Notes: a model not told the origin generated them from the sequence alone. Shown: positions 37,901 to 52,900, numbered from the stretch's first letter. The stretch: 64,000 nucleotides of DNA from Arcuatula senhousia (GCA_963971305.1 OZ020304.1:5527576-5591575), one strand, 5' to 3'. Program-made: numbers and translations.

Positions 37901-40900
37901 CAATTCTATTATAGTATCATCATTTTTTCTTCTTTTTTTTTTGCTTTGAAATGATAAAAAGCTTGATATCATATATTATAAAAAGTTAAAGCCACGCCAA
38001 AATCTTATGTCTTTTGGTAATTTTGATACGTTTCACGGTACATATGGCATTTGTGGTCAAATATATTGTCAGGAATTGAATGGAATGAAGTATTTTAGAT
38101 TTGGAAACACATCACACAATTATTATTTCTAACATCCGTGACGGTTAGCGCTGCTGGTGAAGTTTTTAATTCCCCAAGAATAACCCGCTCCGGCATCAAC
38201 ACCTTTGTGTTGAAGAACACATCAAAGCTATAAATTTGGAAATTCAAAAAAATAAAGTATGTTGCCTGTGTATAAATAAAAAAGATAAATAAATGGATGG
38301 TGTAGCCACATTTTAAAGGTAAAAACTAAATAAGATATACAAATAAATAAAACCTTTAAAAAAATAAAACAAATAAAACAAAAAATAAAATATTTTTTTT
38401 ATTTGTTTTAAAGGTTTTATTTATTTGCATTTCTTATTTAGTTTTTACCTTTTAAATGTGGCGTCACTATCCATTTATTTATCTTTTTTTATCTATAAAT
38501 TTGGACTTTAGATATCAAAATTATCAAAACTCTCAGCTTTCGTCCTTCCTCAGACATTTGTTGTCACTCATAATTTGGTTTCAAATCGGCATGTTTGGTT
38601 TATTGTTCTAAGCTCTTCATATTCATTTACTGTTTGGCATTTTCGATTTTTTGGGTAGAGTGCCTCTGATAAATCTTGAATAGACGAAACCTGCGTCAAG
38701 CGTAGCTTAATTTATTGTCTGGAACTTTGTTGTACATGTTTATTTTATTTCTAACATCCTTGACGGTTAGCCTTGGTGGTGGAGTTTAAATTCCCCCGAG
38801 TTTAGCCCACTCCGTCATCAAATTTGTTTTGTTGAAGAACACATCAAAGCTATAAATTACCAGTTTAAATTTCAAAATTGTCGTAATCCTAATGCTTCTT
38901 CCTATCCCAAACATAGGTTGACCATGGTCATAATTTGGTTTCAAATTCGGCATTTTTCTATGCTCGTCATAGTCATATATTGTTTGGCTTTTTCCAATTT
39001 TTGGATGGTGAGTCTTGAATAGACTGAATGCGCGTCAGGCGTAGCTTAATTTTTTACTTGGAACTTTGTTGTGATTCCTATTTCAAACATATTTCAGCAT
39101 GTCCCCTTTGCTGCGCTGATATATATATATATAATATATATTTATATATAAACCGATTTGGCGTTTTTTTGTTCTTTCTATTATGGAAAATATTTTTTTA
39201 AGAATTAATTTCCATCGCCGGTACTGTAACTTACGTGTCTTGATTTGTCGGTGCTGCAAACACTGTAACACTGAACATGGCTCCTACATAGATCTCGAAC
39301 AGCTGTCTCTCGGGAGGCGTCGGATCGATAAATATTGGGGGCTCTAGATGGTCAACAATCTCAAAATACAGCTAATTAAAAAAGTTTGATATTTACCATG
39401 CGTCTAGAGTGTTCTAAATTTTAAGATATGACTTTTAAGATTAAGATAAAAAAAATTGTCTTTAGTTAAATAAGGGAGCAACCATTTGATTTTTAGGGGG
39501 GTGGGGCTATGGATATTTTCCTCGTCCTTTTATTTTCAGAAAAAGCTAAGACTGGATTTTTTCTTATTTTTAAAGCTACAATAAAATTTTCTGCTAAAAC
39601 AACTATCCCTGGCTGCCTTTTTAGCTCACCTGAACCTGCGGTCCAGGTGAGCTATTCTCATTACTTGGCATCCGTCGTCGTCGTCGTCGTCGTCCGTTAA
39701 CAATTTTTCAAAAGTCTTCTCCTATGAAACTACTCAACAGAATTTGATGAAACATGTCATGAATGATCCTTAGGGTGCCCTGCACCAAACTTGTGTTTCG
39801 ATTTTTGATACGTCAAAAAACATTGGCCACTCTTACTAAAAAAAAAAGACCAGGGGGTCAGACTACTGTTTTTGGCTGGTAAAGTATGAGAGATAGACGA
39901 AATCTGATGCCACCAAACTGCTTCAGCATCAAAAATTCTACAAAATTCTCCATTTGGTCGAATTTGTCAGATGATCCCTTATAGGGAATACAGCCCTTCA
40001 AAGTTGAAAAATTGCGGGTTTTTTCATGTTTTGGCTTATAGAATGAAAACTAATGCAGATAGAGAAAAGCTGTTGCTTGCTTAAATGCTCAGCTAATTTA
40101 GCTCTACAAAAGTCTCCATTGGGTTGAAGTTGTAAGATGACCCATTGTAGGGGTTACAGCCCCTTAAAGGCGAAAAATAGTGTTTTTGGCCTATAGAATG
40201 AAAACTATTGCAGATAGTGAAATGCTCTTGCTTGCTTAAATGTTCAGCTAATTTAGCTCTATAAAAGTCTCCATAGGGTTGAAGTTGTAAGATGACCCAT
40301 TGTAGGGGTTACAGCCCCTTAAAGGCGAAAGTTAGTGTTTTTGGCGTATAGAATGAAAACTATTGCAGATAGTGAAATGCTCTTGCTTGCTTAAATGTTC
40401 AGCTCATTTAGCTGTACAAAAGTCTCCATAGGGTGAAAGTTGTCAATTGACCCCTTATAGGGGTTACAGCCCCTTAGAGGCAAAAAATAAAGCTTTTGGT
40501 TTATATAGGAAAACTATTGCAGATAAAGAAAAGCTGTTGCTTGCTTAAATGTTCAGCTCATTTAGCTCTACAAAAGCCTTAATAGGTTGTAAAATGACCC
40601 CTTGTAGGGGTTACAGCCCCTTAAAGGCAAAAAAATATTTTTTTGGCCTATAGAATGAAAACTTTTGCAGAAAGGGAAATGCTGTTTCTTACTTATATGT
40701 TCAGCTCATATAGCTCTACAAAAGTCTTCATAGGGTCGAAGTTGTCAGATGACCCCTTATAGGGGTTACAGTACTTTAAAGATGAAAAACAATGTTTATG
40801 GCATATAGAAGATAGAGAAAAGCTGTTGCTTGGTTAAATATTCAGCTCATGATCATTTAGCTCTACAAAAGTCTGAATATGGTAGAAGTTGTCAGATGAC

Positions 40901-43900
40901 CCCTTATAGGGGTAACAGCCCCTTAAAGGCGAAAAATTGTGTTTTTGACCTATAGAATGAAACCTATTGCAGATAGGGAAATACTATTGCTTGCTTTAAT
41001 GTTCAGCTCATTTAGCTCTACAAAAGTCTTCATAGGGTCAAAGTTAGCAGATTACCCTTATATGGGTTTCAGCCCCTTGAAGATAAAAAAATAGTGTTTT
41101 TAACCTATAGAATGAAAACTTTTGCAGAAAGGGAAATGATGTTTCTTGCTTAAATGTTCAGCTCATTTAGCTCTAAAAAAGTCTTCATAGGGTCGAAGTT
41201 GTCAGATGACCCCTTATAGGGGTTACAGCCCTTTAAAGGCGAAAAACAATGTTTTTGGCCTATAGAAGATAGAGAAAAGCTGTTGCTTGCTTAAATGTTC
41301 AGCTCATTTAGCTCTACAAAAGTATTAATAGGGTGGAAGTTGTCAAATGACCCCTTATAGGGGTAACAGCCCCTTAAAGGCGAAAATAGTGTTTTTGGCC
41401 TATAGAATGAAAACTATTGCAGATAGGGAAATGCTATTGCTTGCTTTAATGTTCAACTCATTTAGCTCTACAAAAGTCTTCATAGGGTCGAAGTAAGCAG
41501 ATTTTCCTTATCGGGGTTTCAGCCCCTTAAAGGTGGAAAATAGTGTTTTTGGCCTTTAGAATGAAAGCCATTGCAGATAGAGAAAAGCTTTTGCTTGATT
41601 AAAAATTCAGCTAAATAAGCTCTACAAAGGATTATTAGGTTGAAGTTTTCAGATGAACCTATACAGAGGTTATAGCCCCTAAAATAATATTTTTTCATGT
41701 TTTTGACCTACGGAATGAAAACTATAGTGGATACAGAAAAGCCTTCTTTAAATGTTCAACTTTTTTAGCTCACAAAAGTATTTATAGGGTCGACATCAAA
41801 ACCAGGTAAGCGATTCAGGCTCCTGAGAGTCTCTTGTTAGCTATTACCATCAGTTTCAAAAATCTTCTCCTCTGAAACTACTGAACAGATTGTATTGAAA
41901 CTTGGTATGAATGATCCTTAGGGTGTCGTGCATCAAACTGGTGTTTCGAAAAACATGGCCACCCTTACTAAAAATAGACCAGGGGGTCAGACTACTGTTT
42001 TTGGCTTGTAAATCAAAAAGTATAAGAGCTAGATGAAATCTGATGCCACTTCACTGCTCCAGCATCAAAAGTTCTACAAAAGTCTTCATTTAGTCGAAGT
42101 TGTCAGATGATCCCTTATAGGAGTTACAACCCCTTAAAGGTGGAAAAAAAGCTTTTTTCATGATTATGGCTTATAGAATGAAAACTATTGCAGACAGAGA
42201 AAATCTGTTAGTTGGTTAAATGTTCAGCTCATTTAGCGCTAAAAAAGGCTTCATAAGATCGAAGTTGTCGGATGACCCCTTATAGGGGTTACGACCCCGT
42301 TAAGGTGAAAAATAGTGTTTTGGACCTATTGAATAAAAACTATTGCAGATAGAGAAAAGCTGTTGCTTGCTTAAAAGTTCAGCTCAATAAGCCCTGAAAA
42401 AGTCTCCATAGAGTCAAAGCTGTCAGATGATCGGTTATAGGAGTAACGAATGGCCCCTAAAATAACATTTTATTGATTATCTAAGGATTTGTTTGAATCT
42501 GATGTATTGGTAATTTGTCTTGGACCAGTGCAAAACAGTGAGCAGAGACCTCTGGTCATGTTGAAGACTGCTGGCTGGTTTCCATTGTGATTTTTTAAAT
42601 TGTCATTGCTTTAATGTAAGTTGTGTCGCGTACTTTTATTCCACATCTCTTTATCGTCTATTATATGTTTTTGGCCTTCAGAATGAAAACTATTGCTGAA
42701 AGAGAAAAGTTGTTGCTTACTTAAATGTTCAGCTCATTTAGCTTTTCAAAAGTTTCCATTTGATCAAAGTTGCCAGATGACCCCTGATAAGGGTTACACC
42801 TTAAAGGTAAAGACCCCTTAAAGGTGAAAAGTAGTGTTTTAGCCTATAGAATAAAAACTGATGCAGATGAAGAAAAGCTGTTTCTTGCTTAAACATTCAG
42901 CTCATTATACAAGTACGGTCTACAAAAGTCTTTTGAAGGCTCCAAATTGGCAGATTATCCTTTAAAGGGTTATGGCCCTTTAATGGTGGAAAATAGTGTT
43001 TTTTGCTTATAGAATGGAAACTATTGCAGATAGAGAAAATTTTTTCTTGCTTAAACATTCAGCTCATTTATCTCTACAAAAGTATTCGTAGGGTTGACAT
43101 CAAGACCAGGTGAGCAATTCAGGCTCCTGGGGGCCTCTTGTTTTAATTTATAACACTGTCCTGCCTTTTTATTTTTGGATTTTTGCCATCCTGCCTTTTT
43201 ATTTCAAATTTCATCATAGCCCCTCAATAAAAATCAAATGGTCGCTCTCTAAAGAAATGATGCAGTCGTTCAGGACAGCTAATGCCATCACCCGTTAACA
43301 TTAAAAGAAGCAAAGAGACACCAACGGGACTTTCAAATGTCAAAAGTCTGAAAAGGAAACGACAAAACCAGTAAACACGGACGAGAACGACACGAAAATA
43401 TTAAACATAGAAACACAAAAACAACTAAACAGCAATCAACAACGCGAACTCAAGTCGTAACGAGAATGAGTATGCAGTTCGTGCTTGCTATAGCACACCT
43501 GTTTTGTGGCCAATGATCAATTCAGCGTTTCAAATCCGATACAGGAAGACAGAACAAAACTCTAAGACAAACCCAACATCAGCACTCATCTTTTGGTTAC
43601 GCTCAAAGATGTGTTAACTGACCTCTTTTACTTGCAGTCAAGTTATGGACCGTAACCAGATATTTTCTGACCAAGTCCGCTTCTCAACATTAAAGTTGAC
43701 CACGGACTATTGAAGCAGACCAGAACGATATTTATATTGAACTTGTGGTCAGCTTTAATGAAACTCTGCAGATTTTTCCTCATATACAATGTAATACTGG
43801 TAACGTAAAGTAGACATTAGTGAATTTTAAGTCCCTATAGAAAACAACCGGTTATTATTAATAATAATTATCATTACTATTCAAGTAGCCCTGACTTCAA

Positions 43901-46900
43901 GGAGCCTGAACCGCTCACCTAGTCCTTTTTAATTTAAGAGACTCTTCTCTGGGCTTTTATGGGCTATTTCCCCTATTTAAGAGGTCATCTGACACTTTCA
44001 CCTGTAGATCTTAATTATAATGAGCTGAACATTTAAGCAAGCAACAATTTTTCTCTATCTGCAAAGGGCAACAACATGAAACAAATGCTACTTTTTACCT
44101 TTTAAGGGCTCTTATCCTGAAAAAAGGATGAACTTACATCTTTGACCAAACAAATACTTGTTTTAGCTCAATGAGTGTGTGAGTTTTACACCCTTGCAAC
44201 ACTATATAATTATTTGAAGGCGATGTAAATGAATTGGATGATAAAACGAATAAGAGTTCCTCTATCTCTCTTTTTTTTCTTGTTGTCTTTTTTTTCTCAG
44301 GTTCTCTTTAAATTTGTTGAATTGAGCTTTTATCGATTTGATTTTTACTGTGTGTCATTTTGTGTTCTGTTGGGAAGATTGGGCCACAAAGAACTAATTT
44401 AACCCCGCCACATTTTTTATGTGCCTGTCCTATCCAGGAATCTTTACTAAAACTTTCGTTTGTCCCTGTGTTTCTTGTATAATTGTTCTATGTCTAGAAA
44501 TGGGGTTTTCAGTGATAATTTGAATTGGGGATCGATATTTAATATTTTGGATTGTATTCTAAGTCTTGGACAAACACAGGACAACAAGCAGCATGAGATA
44601 AATAGGAGGCATGGGAAACAAAGGAGCTGTAAGTTATAAAGACCGCACGAAAGGGGCAGAGGTGGATAGGATGGAAGTTTACCTATGTAGTGCATTACTT
44701 TGTGGTCAATAAGGAGACTTTTTTACGTGCATAAAGCGTGGTCCTCTCGACATACGTAGGCCTACTATGGTCAGCAGTCGGGGTTTCTGTATTATAGACA
44801 CGACAACCCAAGGGACGAGAACCACCTTCTCCAGTCACCAAGCTAGGGTACACACTTGGTCGATCTGTGGGGTGAGAACTAACCCGATGTCAGAATCCCA
44901 AGATCCTCAGTCGCATCTTACGACAAGTAAGGCTCTGTTGCCGGTCTACTCAACTCCCGGGCTGAACGTTTAACCAAGGCTCAGCAATTCTCTATCTGCA
45001 ATATATTTTACCTTTAAAGGGCAAAAACCCCTATACGAGGTCATTTGACATCTTTGAAGCAATGGAGACTTTTGTAAAGCTGAATAAAGTTAAGGTTCAA
45101 GCATGCAACAAGTTTTCTTTATATACCTGAAATATACTAAGGAAAAATGAAAAAAAAAAACACAATTATTGACTTTTAAAGGGATATAACCCAATAAAGA
45201 GGTCATGTGAAACTTTAACCGACTAAAGAATTTTGTAGAACTCAAAGAGCTGAAGGTTTAAGCAAACAACAGCTACTCTTTATCTGCAATTGTTATTCTT
45301 TTAGGTAAAAACAAGAAACAAAATTAACCTTTAGAACGCCATATCTCATATAAGGGGTCATCTGACAACTTCGACTCAGGAAGGCTTTTGTAGAGCTCAA
45401 TCAGCTGAAGGTTTAAAACAAGCAGGGGTACCAATGGGGCATCCGAATTTCAAAAGTCCGAAAAGGCAGAGACCAAACCAATAAACACCGACAAGAACGG
45501 GACAAAAACAGACAACATGCAAAACATGGAAAAACAAAATAACTGAATATCAATTAACACCGCGAACTCCAGTCAAAACAAGAGTGAACTCAGGTGCTCC
45601 AGAAGAGTAGGCAGTTCCTGCTTGCTATAGCACACCCGTCGCAATGCAAATTAGTCCATTAAGCTTGTCAAATCCGGTAATGGAAGAAAAAAAAACTATG
45701 ACAAATCAACATCTGCACTCATCTGAGAGATCGAAATCCCATATATGTCTATAAGTGTATGATGCTTTCCGTAAAATTTCTTGAGTGAAGACAGCAACTG
45801 AGGAGCAACATAACCTTGTGTGAGCAATTTTTGCGTCAGACGTGTCGCTCTGCTAGGGAAATCGATGTAAGCCCCGCACGCTCTGGAGCAACGAATCAAC
45901 TGAAATACGTAAACCCCATAAGCTGGAGCGGACGGATTGTTGCTACACAAGAAGAGAAAGTTGACGATTGGAAACAAGCAGCAGGTTTTTTTGTTTTCAA
46001 AAGTTTCTTCCTTTCTATAGGCCAAAACCTAAAGAAAAACGCTTTTTTAGCTTTAAAGGGCTTTAACACCCACCTATAATGGGTCATCTGACACCTTCGA
46101 CCCAATATACTTTTATAAAGCTTTTGATTGAGATTTTCTATATTTTTGCAAGCTAAAAACAGTAGTATGAACCCCTGGTCCATTTTAAGCAACGACGGCA
46201 TTAAATTCTGTTTAGAAGTTTCAGAGAAGAAGATTTTTTTTAATTGTAACCGAACGACAGACGACAACCTCGACGGATGGTACTTGCTCACAGGCGAGAT
46301 CAAAATAACAAATTATTGGCAACATGAACTGCTTTAAGATAGAGAAATTAATGTCAAGAGCTACTGTCTGGTTAGTTTATGGTAAATATAAATAAAGTAT
46401 TATAACCTGTAAAGGAACGACCGAAATTGAGGCTGCTACTGGACTATAATCTGGTATTAGAATTGTCAAAGTTCCACTATGCATTACCATTGCCTTCTTC
46501 GCATAGTCTGACACATCAATTAGAATTATTCCAGTATCATTATTTTTATATTTGTGTGTATCACTCAGGTCAACGGTGAATGTGCATTCTTCCTAGACGT
46601 AAAAAAACAAATACGATTTATAAAATAAACGTAGAGCAACGTACAGTGGTAGAACACAACTCTTGTATTGTATGTCTTAGGATTCGACACTTAGATGAAA
46701 GTGAGGATCAAAACACTTGGGCAAGACAATCAACAATTAGTAATAGTGTCCCAGGGGCGTAGCTACATGTACGAAAAAGCACAGTGGCGTACTCAAGGTC
46801 AAATCATTTTTGAAAAAATCCACATTTTTAAAATAAAATTTAGCAAAACAGCTTTACTATTCATCATCTCTCCACTGACCACTTTCACTTCCAACCGATA

Positions 46901-49900
46901 TGTGAAAGAATATTACAGTGTTTTACCCACTTACGTCAAATACAATATTTGTAAAAAGGTTCACCTTTCCATTTAAAAAAAAGACTTAAAATAAAGCTAA
47001 CCACTCAATATATGTTATAAGCAGGCAATTCAATTTTGTAATTTACAATCTCAGCTTGAAAGACTAGAGGCGTAGCTACATGTACACAATGGTCAAATCA
47101 ACAAACAAATTTAAAGCTCGTATCGCTTCAAAGAAGATGATTACATCTATACAATGTGACGACACTTCACTATACTTGTATTTATTGTTTTCACCATTTT
47201 AACGTGATGCAGGGTTGTTAAGTATTTTATAGACATCTGAATATCTTCCCTATGTCCGAGCTTCAAATTAACACCTGCAAATCGTTCCCACAGCGGGAGT
47301 CGAACCCATACTGGAACATCGTAGGCAACACCGCCTACTTTGCCAGCTATGCTATTGTAAATATCGCTGTCCAAGTGAAACCTCCCCGTAGGTTTAATCT
47401 AGGACGCGTACAATAGCACATGATGTATGGTGTGACTTTATTCCTTGTGGAAATGACATCGAATCTAATGAACTACGCCACTTTTAATACTGAACTGCGG
47501 CTACCATACATAAGCGAGACTTATTCATGTTAAAAAGTGAGGTCTTATAATCCAATTAACAATCGACACTAAGGATGATGATACAACAACAAATTAGTTC
47601 TAACTAAAAAGGTAACAGTAAAATCAGCGAAGCAAGTATTAAAATCAAGCATGCTACTATGTCTTTAGAGTGCTCATATCAACGAAACAAAACAAATATT
47701 AGATTTTCTTAAACTTTTGTGTGACTATTTTAAATCAAAGAAAAAAGGCTGTTTATGTCCAGGAAAACATTTCAACAGAATCGTTAAACAAGATTAGCTT
47801 TTCAAAAAAGCTAGTGTCAGGCCATGGCGTTTTTATGTTAGTTTCATATTTTAATATAAAGAACCGTTTCAAGTTAAATTTTTAATAAACGCTGTAAAAC
47901 AATCATTTCAAATATTCCATTTAAAACGATATGTTCATATTACAAAATATTTTTTTCAAAAGAAAGATTGAAGGTTGGTCCCTCCCCAGGTTGATTCGTT
48001 CTCAGTTGTTCCGTCCGTAGTATCATAGTTCCGTCCTCTAGTTGATCCGACCTCTTGTTTTTAGAGAAATATAAATATATAGTGAAACACACATTTTCCT
48101 AGAATAAAAACGCTACAATCGTTTTAAAAAGGATGATGTAAGAAAATTCTTCTCTGTTGGTCCACGGCAAGAAAATTTTATTGCTGTGATTTTTTAAAGC
48201 GTTAATAGTTTGTAATAAAAACCTTCAACAATGAAACAAGCGATCACTCTATGAAGACTTTAGACAAGAACACAACAATTAAGCGACAAAACATGAAAAT
48301 AAGTTACAAATGACATAATGTTTTTTTTCCCTTCAGCGTACCGTTAAAGTTAAGGTCAAATCAAATTAAATCGCTTATTTCTCTCTCTTTAAAACATTTG
48401 AACTGTACTATAAACTCTAAAGGTAGGTTGCACAGTTCACGTTTTAATATTGTTGTTTATTTTTTTGTCTTTTATATATGGGGAAAGCAAAACAACTATT
48501 GAATGGGCCCGGGATAAACAATACATACTTTAGCAATCAAAAGTTATAAATAGGTTGTTATATCAATTTAAAAATAGCTGTGAGAATAGATGCAGTCGCC
48601 TCGATGCAAACATTTAATGTATATTTGTTTATAATCCACATTTATTAACTGAAATTGGCTTTGTTTGACTATTTCAAATGATCTTTAAAAGCTATGTTAA
48701 CGAATTTTGAGCTCCAATCTTTGACATGGTAGATATGATACTTTTTGCATTCATCGATTTCTATAACTAGGTCATTCCTCCATGTCCATTTTCAAAGACA
48801 TCTTGTTCATATTAATTGTCTATTTCCTGTAAATCAGTGTTTTCAAGCGCGGTCATCTCAAAATATTTACATTTTCTGAAAAGACTTTTCTTTACCAAAA
48901 GAAGTTTTTGAGATTATGTGACATGTTTATAAAAACATTATTCAATTTTGTTATTCTAAATTTGGTTTTAATTAGCTTGAAAATATTTATCAGTAAGTTT
49001 TAGTGTAGAAAAAAACCTTTATGGTTTTGAAACATACAAATTATTAATTTGGTAGGGAAGATCTCAAAATTATACTTTCTTTCTTAATACAATATTAATA
49101 ACAGTCAGTTAGTAATTCATAGATTTTTGAGAGGTGCCCAGATTAAAAGCATGGTTACAACCGTATATGTCAGGCCCGAGGGCCTGACAATAAACACATC
49201 CAAGTATCTTACTGAGTTAACAGACAGTGCTCCTACTACACTGATTCCATTGTCTGTTCCGACCGATGACCTGTTGCATTGGACTACGTCATTATCTTGA
49301 TCTATATACATGATGTTAACCGTTGTTATATTCCCTAGAAGAAATCTGAAAGAATAAGAAAATATCATGAAAATGTATGCATCTAAAAGAATCAAATGTT
49401 GCTTTTGAGTTGAAAAATCAAGATGTTAGGTATTTTTTATATAGATTTAATAGAAAAAGTGAACTCTTCGGGTTAAAAATTAGAACCTTGACAAGATTAC
49501 ATGTCAAATATGTACGAACGAACGAATAGGCATTTAAAATTCGAATATGTTGATACAAAATAAACCATAGGTCACCATGTTTGTTTCAAAGATATTTGGA
49601 TCAAAAGTGTAGGTGTGAATAGGGACGGCGATTGGGAAAATATCTTCGTTACACTTTTCTCAGTAACTACATAAACATATTACACACAACCTAAGCGACA
49701 GGTCTAAATTCGGATGTATCAAATTCGGATTCTGCTTATAAGATATCAGTTAGTTAGTTATTGCTTTACTCCCAAGAAGCACGATTTCGGCTATATCAAG
49801 GAGATGAACATGAAAGGGTCAAAATAAATATGAAAAGATGATGAAGTGGAGGAAATAGGGTCCATGTGATCTATTGCCATCACTTGGCGTCCGTCGTCGC

Positions 49901-52900
49901 CGTCGTTTACTTTTCTTCAAACTTCTTCTCTGAAACGGCTGCACAGATTCAAATCAAATTTGGTCTGGTGGTACTTTAGGGTATTCCCAACAGATCTGAT
50001 GTGGGTATTTTTAATTCGTCAAATTACATGGCCGCCGTTGCTAAAAATAGACCAGGGGGTTTAGACTACTGTTTCGGCATGTAAATCAAAAAGTATAAGA
50101 GATAGATGAAATCTGATGCCATTCTATTGCTTCAGCAGCAGAAGCTCTACAAAGTATCCATTTGGTTTAAGTTGTCCGATTCCGATGACCCCTAATAGGG
50201 GTTATAGCTCCTTTAAGTGAAAAATAGCGTTTTTTTCTTGTTTTTGCCCTATAGTATAAAAACTATTGCAAATACAGAAAAGCTGTTGCTTGCTTAAATG
50301 TTCAGCTCAATTAGCTGGACAACAAAATTCCCCATAGGGTCGAAGTAATCAGTTGACTCCTTATAGGGGTTACAGTCCATAAAATAACGTTTTTTTCATG
50401 TTTTTTTTTTTTTTTTTTTTTTTTTTTTTGTCTATGGAATGAAAACTATAGCAGATAGAGAAAAGCTGTTGCTTGTTTAAATATTTAGATCATTTAGCTC
50501 TACAAAAGTCAACATGGCCGCGACCAGTAGATTATGTGTTCCGCTTCGGATTATATTTTAGTCAGTGTAGCATATCTTGCGTAGCTTTAGCGCAATGGAT
50601 ATTTGATTTTGGATTGCGAAAAGTTATTTAATTGAATAAAGTTTTAAAGGACAAAAATACTATTCGGACACCAAAAATAAGTTAAATCTTGCAAAAAAGT
50701 TGTACACAGCATCTTCGTATTTCATGCTTGTATGTGGCGGTGTTTTAAAGCAACAATGCGATTCAACTAGATCATGTAGCGTACATGGCGTAGTCACTTT
50801 ATCAGGTTGTGCACATGTTTAAGCGTACTTTCTTTTAAATTTTTGACTGCAAAATGTTAATTCATTGAAGATAGACAGAAATATAGGTCAATCAGACACA
50901 CACAATTCAAGCATTTTATTGATTTTTAGAAAATGACAAAATAGCCACATTGGGTCATTCGTCTGTCTTAATTGATCTAGGTCATTTTAATAAGGATAAA
51001 TAATTTTATCTTTTTCTCACAAAGCTATTGCGGGATCCGGAAAATTAAACTTATTTGTCACAAGTTATTGGTTGTTCGAAAATGTTATCATTGCTTGATA
51101 ATTTTGTCGATTCACCACACAGAGACCAAAGTCGCCACAATTACAAACATGTCAGAAAATAATAACCATAGGAGTAGGGGGTAGATTTTTTTAAGTCAAT
51201 TTAAATGACCAGAATCCAAGCCCCTGTGTGCGAAACATGGATTGCAACGTTCCTGTATAAGTTTGCTTTAGTCTCTATCATAAAGGAAGGGACAATCTTT
51301 GAATAGGTGACAATCAAAAATATTTGAGCGGTGGCGGATTCGGGGGGGGGGGGGGTCCGTGGCTGGAATTTTCCTCCTTTCCGCCAAAAATTTCGCAAGT
51401 AACGTGTAGGTTTTCTGCAAAATTGAGTTATAATATAATTTATTGCTATTAGACGTTAAAAATTTAAAGGCATACATGTACATTGCAAATTTTCATAAAG
51501 AGATCTACATTGGGTTTAAACATATTTCATATAATATTATATAATTCAAAATCATAGGCTGATCTGACAAATGATAACCATTAAAGTAGACAATAAATAG
51601 ATGTGGAATAATTGTACGTGACACAACCAACATAAAGAAACGGGAATTTAAAAAATCACAATGGAAAACAGCCAGCAGTCTTCAGCATGACCATAAATCG
51701 CGGCTCGCCGTCTTGCATTGACCCAAGACTAAAAATACAAAAAAGGAAGAGTCCAGTTTGCCTTTTGGTCACATTTAGAAAAAAGTCAAAATAACAATGT
51801 ACGATTTTTTTTACATCTTCGCATGCTTGGAATGCAACTAAATGTTGAAAATATTATAAAACGAAAATTGTAAAAATTTCTAGGCAAAACATATATGTTT
51901 GATTTTCGTCTTCGGTATTCCCAGAATCCCGTTGGTAGCTTTTGTTCTCAGAATAATTTGAAGATTGAAACTTTTTTAAACTTTAACATTAAGCTGATTT
52001 ATAAGTATATATAAACAACAGACTGTGACATCTTCGATCCAATGGAGACTTTTGTAGAGCTCGATGAGCTGAAGGTTTAAGCAAGCAACAGCTTTTCTCT
52101 ATCTGCAATAGTTTCCTATTTCCTCCACTAACATAACCAAACATTGATGCAGTGTTTATCTTAAAATGGCTTAATTTTAGATTGATTTTATCGTATGTGT
52201 ACAGCAAAGACTACTTATAGAATTCAACAATAAACCTTAGCAGGACCTAGAAATAATAAAGTCTGTTTTTATGTTACTTCTTCTTCTGTGTTAATAATTA
52301 CGAACTGTTTGCGCAGCGTGGCTAAAATAGTAGTTTATTGATTTTAGGAAAAAAACTAGATAAATATATGTTATTAATAATAAATGTGCAGCTTAAACAG
52401 AAAAATGTGATTAAAACTATGTACAAAGGGTATGTTGGAATTTAATGCAGTGTGTAGAGCACAGCTGGGGTCAGCTGTACTCTAAAGGCATCCAGAGTAT
52501 TTGCGTTAACAACACTTTCTGGTAGGGAGTTCCACTGTATAATGGTGTAGGGGAAAAATGAGAATTTGTAGCTGTCTTTTAGACATGAGATTTGCCGAAA
52601 TGTGAAGTCATGGTTTTTACGTGTTCTATGGTCTGTGGGTACTAAGACTGTTGTTGGTATTGCGACTAAGTTGTGAACAATTTTGTAAAACATGGTAAGT
52701 CTGTATTTTAGTCTGCGTTCCTCTAGTGTTGGCCATTGTAGTTTGGTTAGCATTTCATTTACACTGCTGGTATTGTGGAAGCGGTTACAGGCATACCTTG
52801 CTGCTCGTGTTTGGACCATTTCGATTTTATGAGTTTGGTCAGCTGTATGAGGGTCCCAGACAGAACAAGAATATTCGAGTTTGGGCCTGACAAGAGAAAG

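Larger units (their letters stand above)
38131..39090 (+). mobile_element. hammerhead repeat (family 1), near-dimeric tandem with foldback insertion
   Basis: Two head-to-tail units, each starting with AACATCC.TGACGGTTAGC (38131 and 38754) and ending in the ribozyme region and TTGTCTGGAACTTTGTTG-like tail. The ribozyme regions at 38660-38703 and about 39003-39041 are about 340 bp apart. Unit 1 is split by a foldback element at 38272-38506. The right end is about 145 bp from exon 5, inside the downstream intron. Confidence 0.75.
43890..46300 (+). mobile_element. decayed pearl-like element broken by RT modules
   Basis: Head GACTTCAAGGAGCCTGAACC and GCTCACCTAGTCC at about 43893-43925. Degenerate units lie at 43960-44160 and 45000-45425. 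The 3' region is at about 46020-46300 (AAAACAGTAGTATGAACCCC and CGACGGATGG). In between are a 347-bp-module copy (44270-44590), a GC-richer block (about 44740-44960) I cannot place, and a reverse RT fragment (45425-46025). Confidence 0.6.

Noticed and set aside
41843..43143. rRNA or snRNA gene suggested by the regularly repeated CCCTTATAGGGGT hairpins
   Set aside because: The hairpins are part of the pearl-like tandem unit and recur at every copy; there are no conserved RNA gene landmarks.
44740..44973. GC-richer block with a 68-codon frame (MVSSRGFCIIDTT...)
   Set aside because: I could not link it to any family or splice context. It sits between repeat fragments and is probably part of an unrecognised element.
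47280..47352. Functional tRNA gene
   Set aside because: A and B boxes are perfect but the acceptor stem does not pair and the anticodon arm is unclear.
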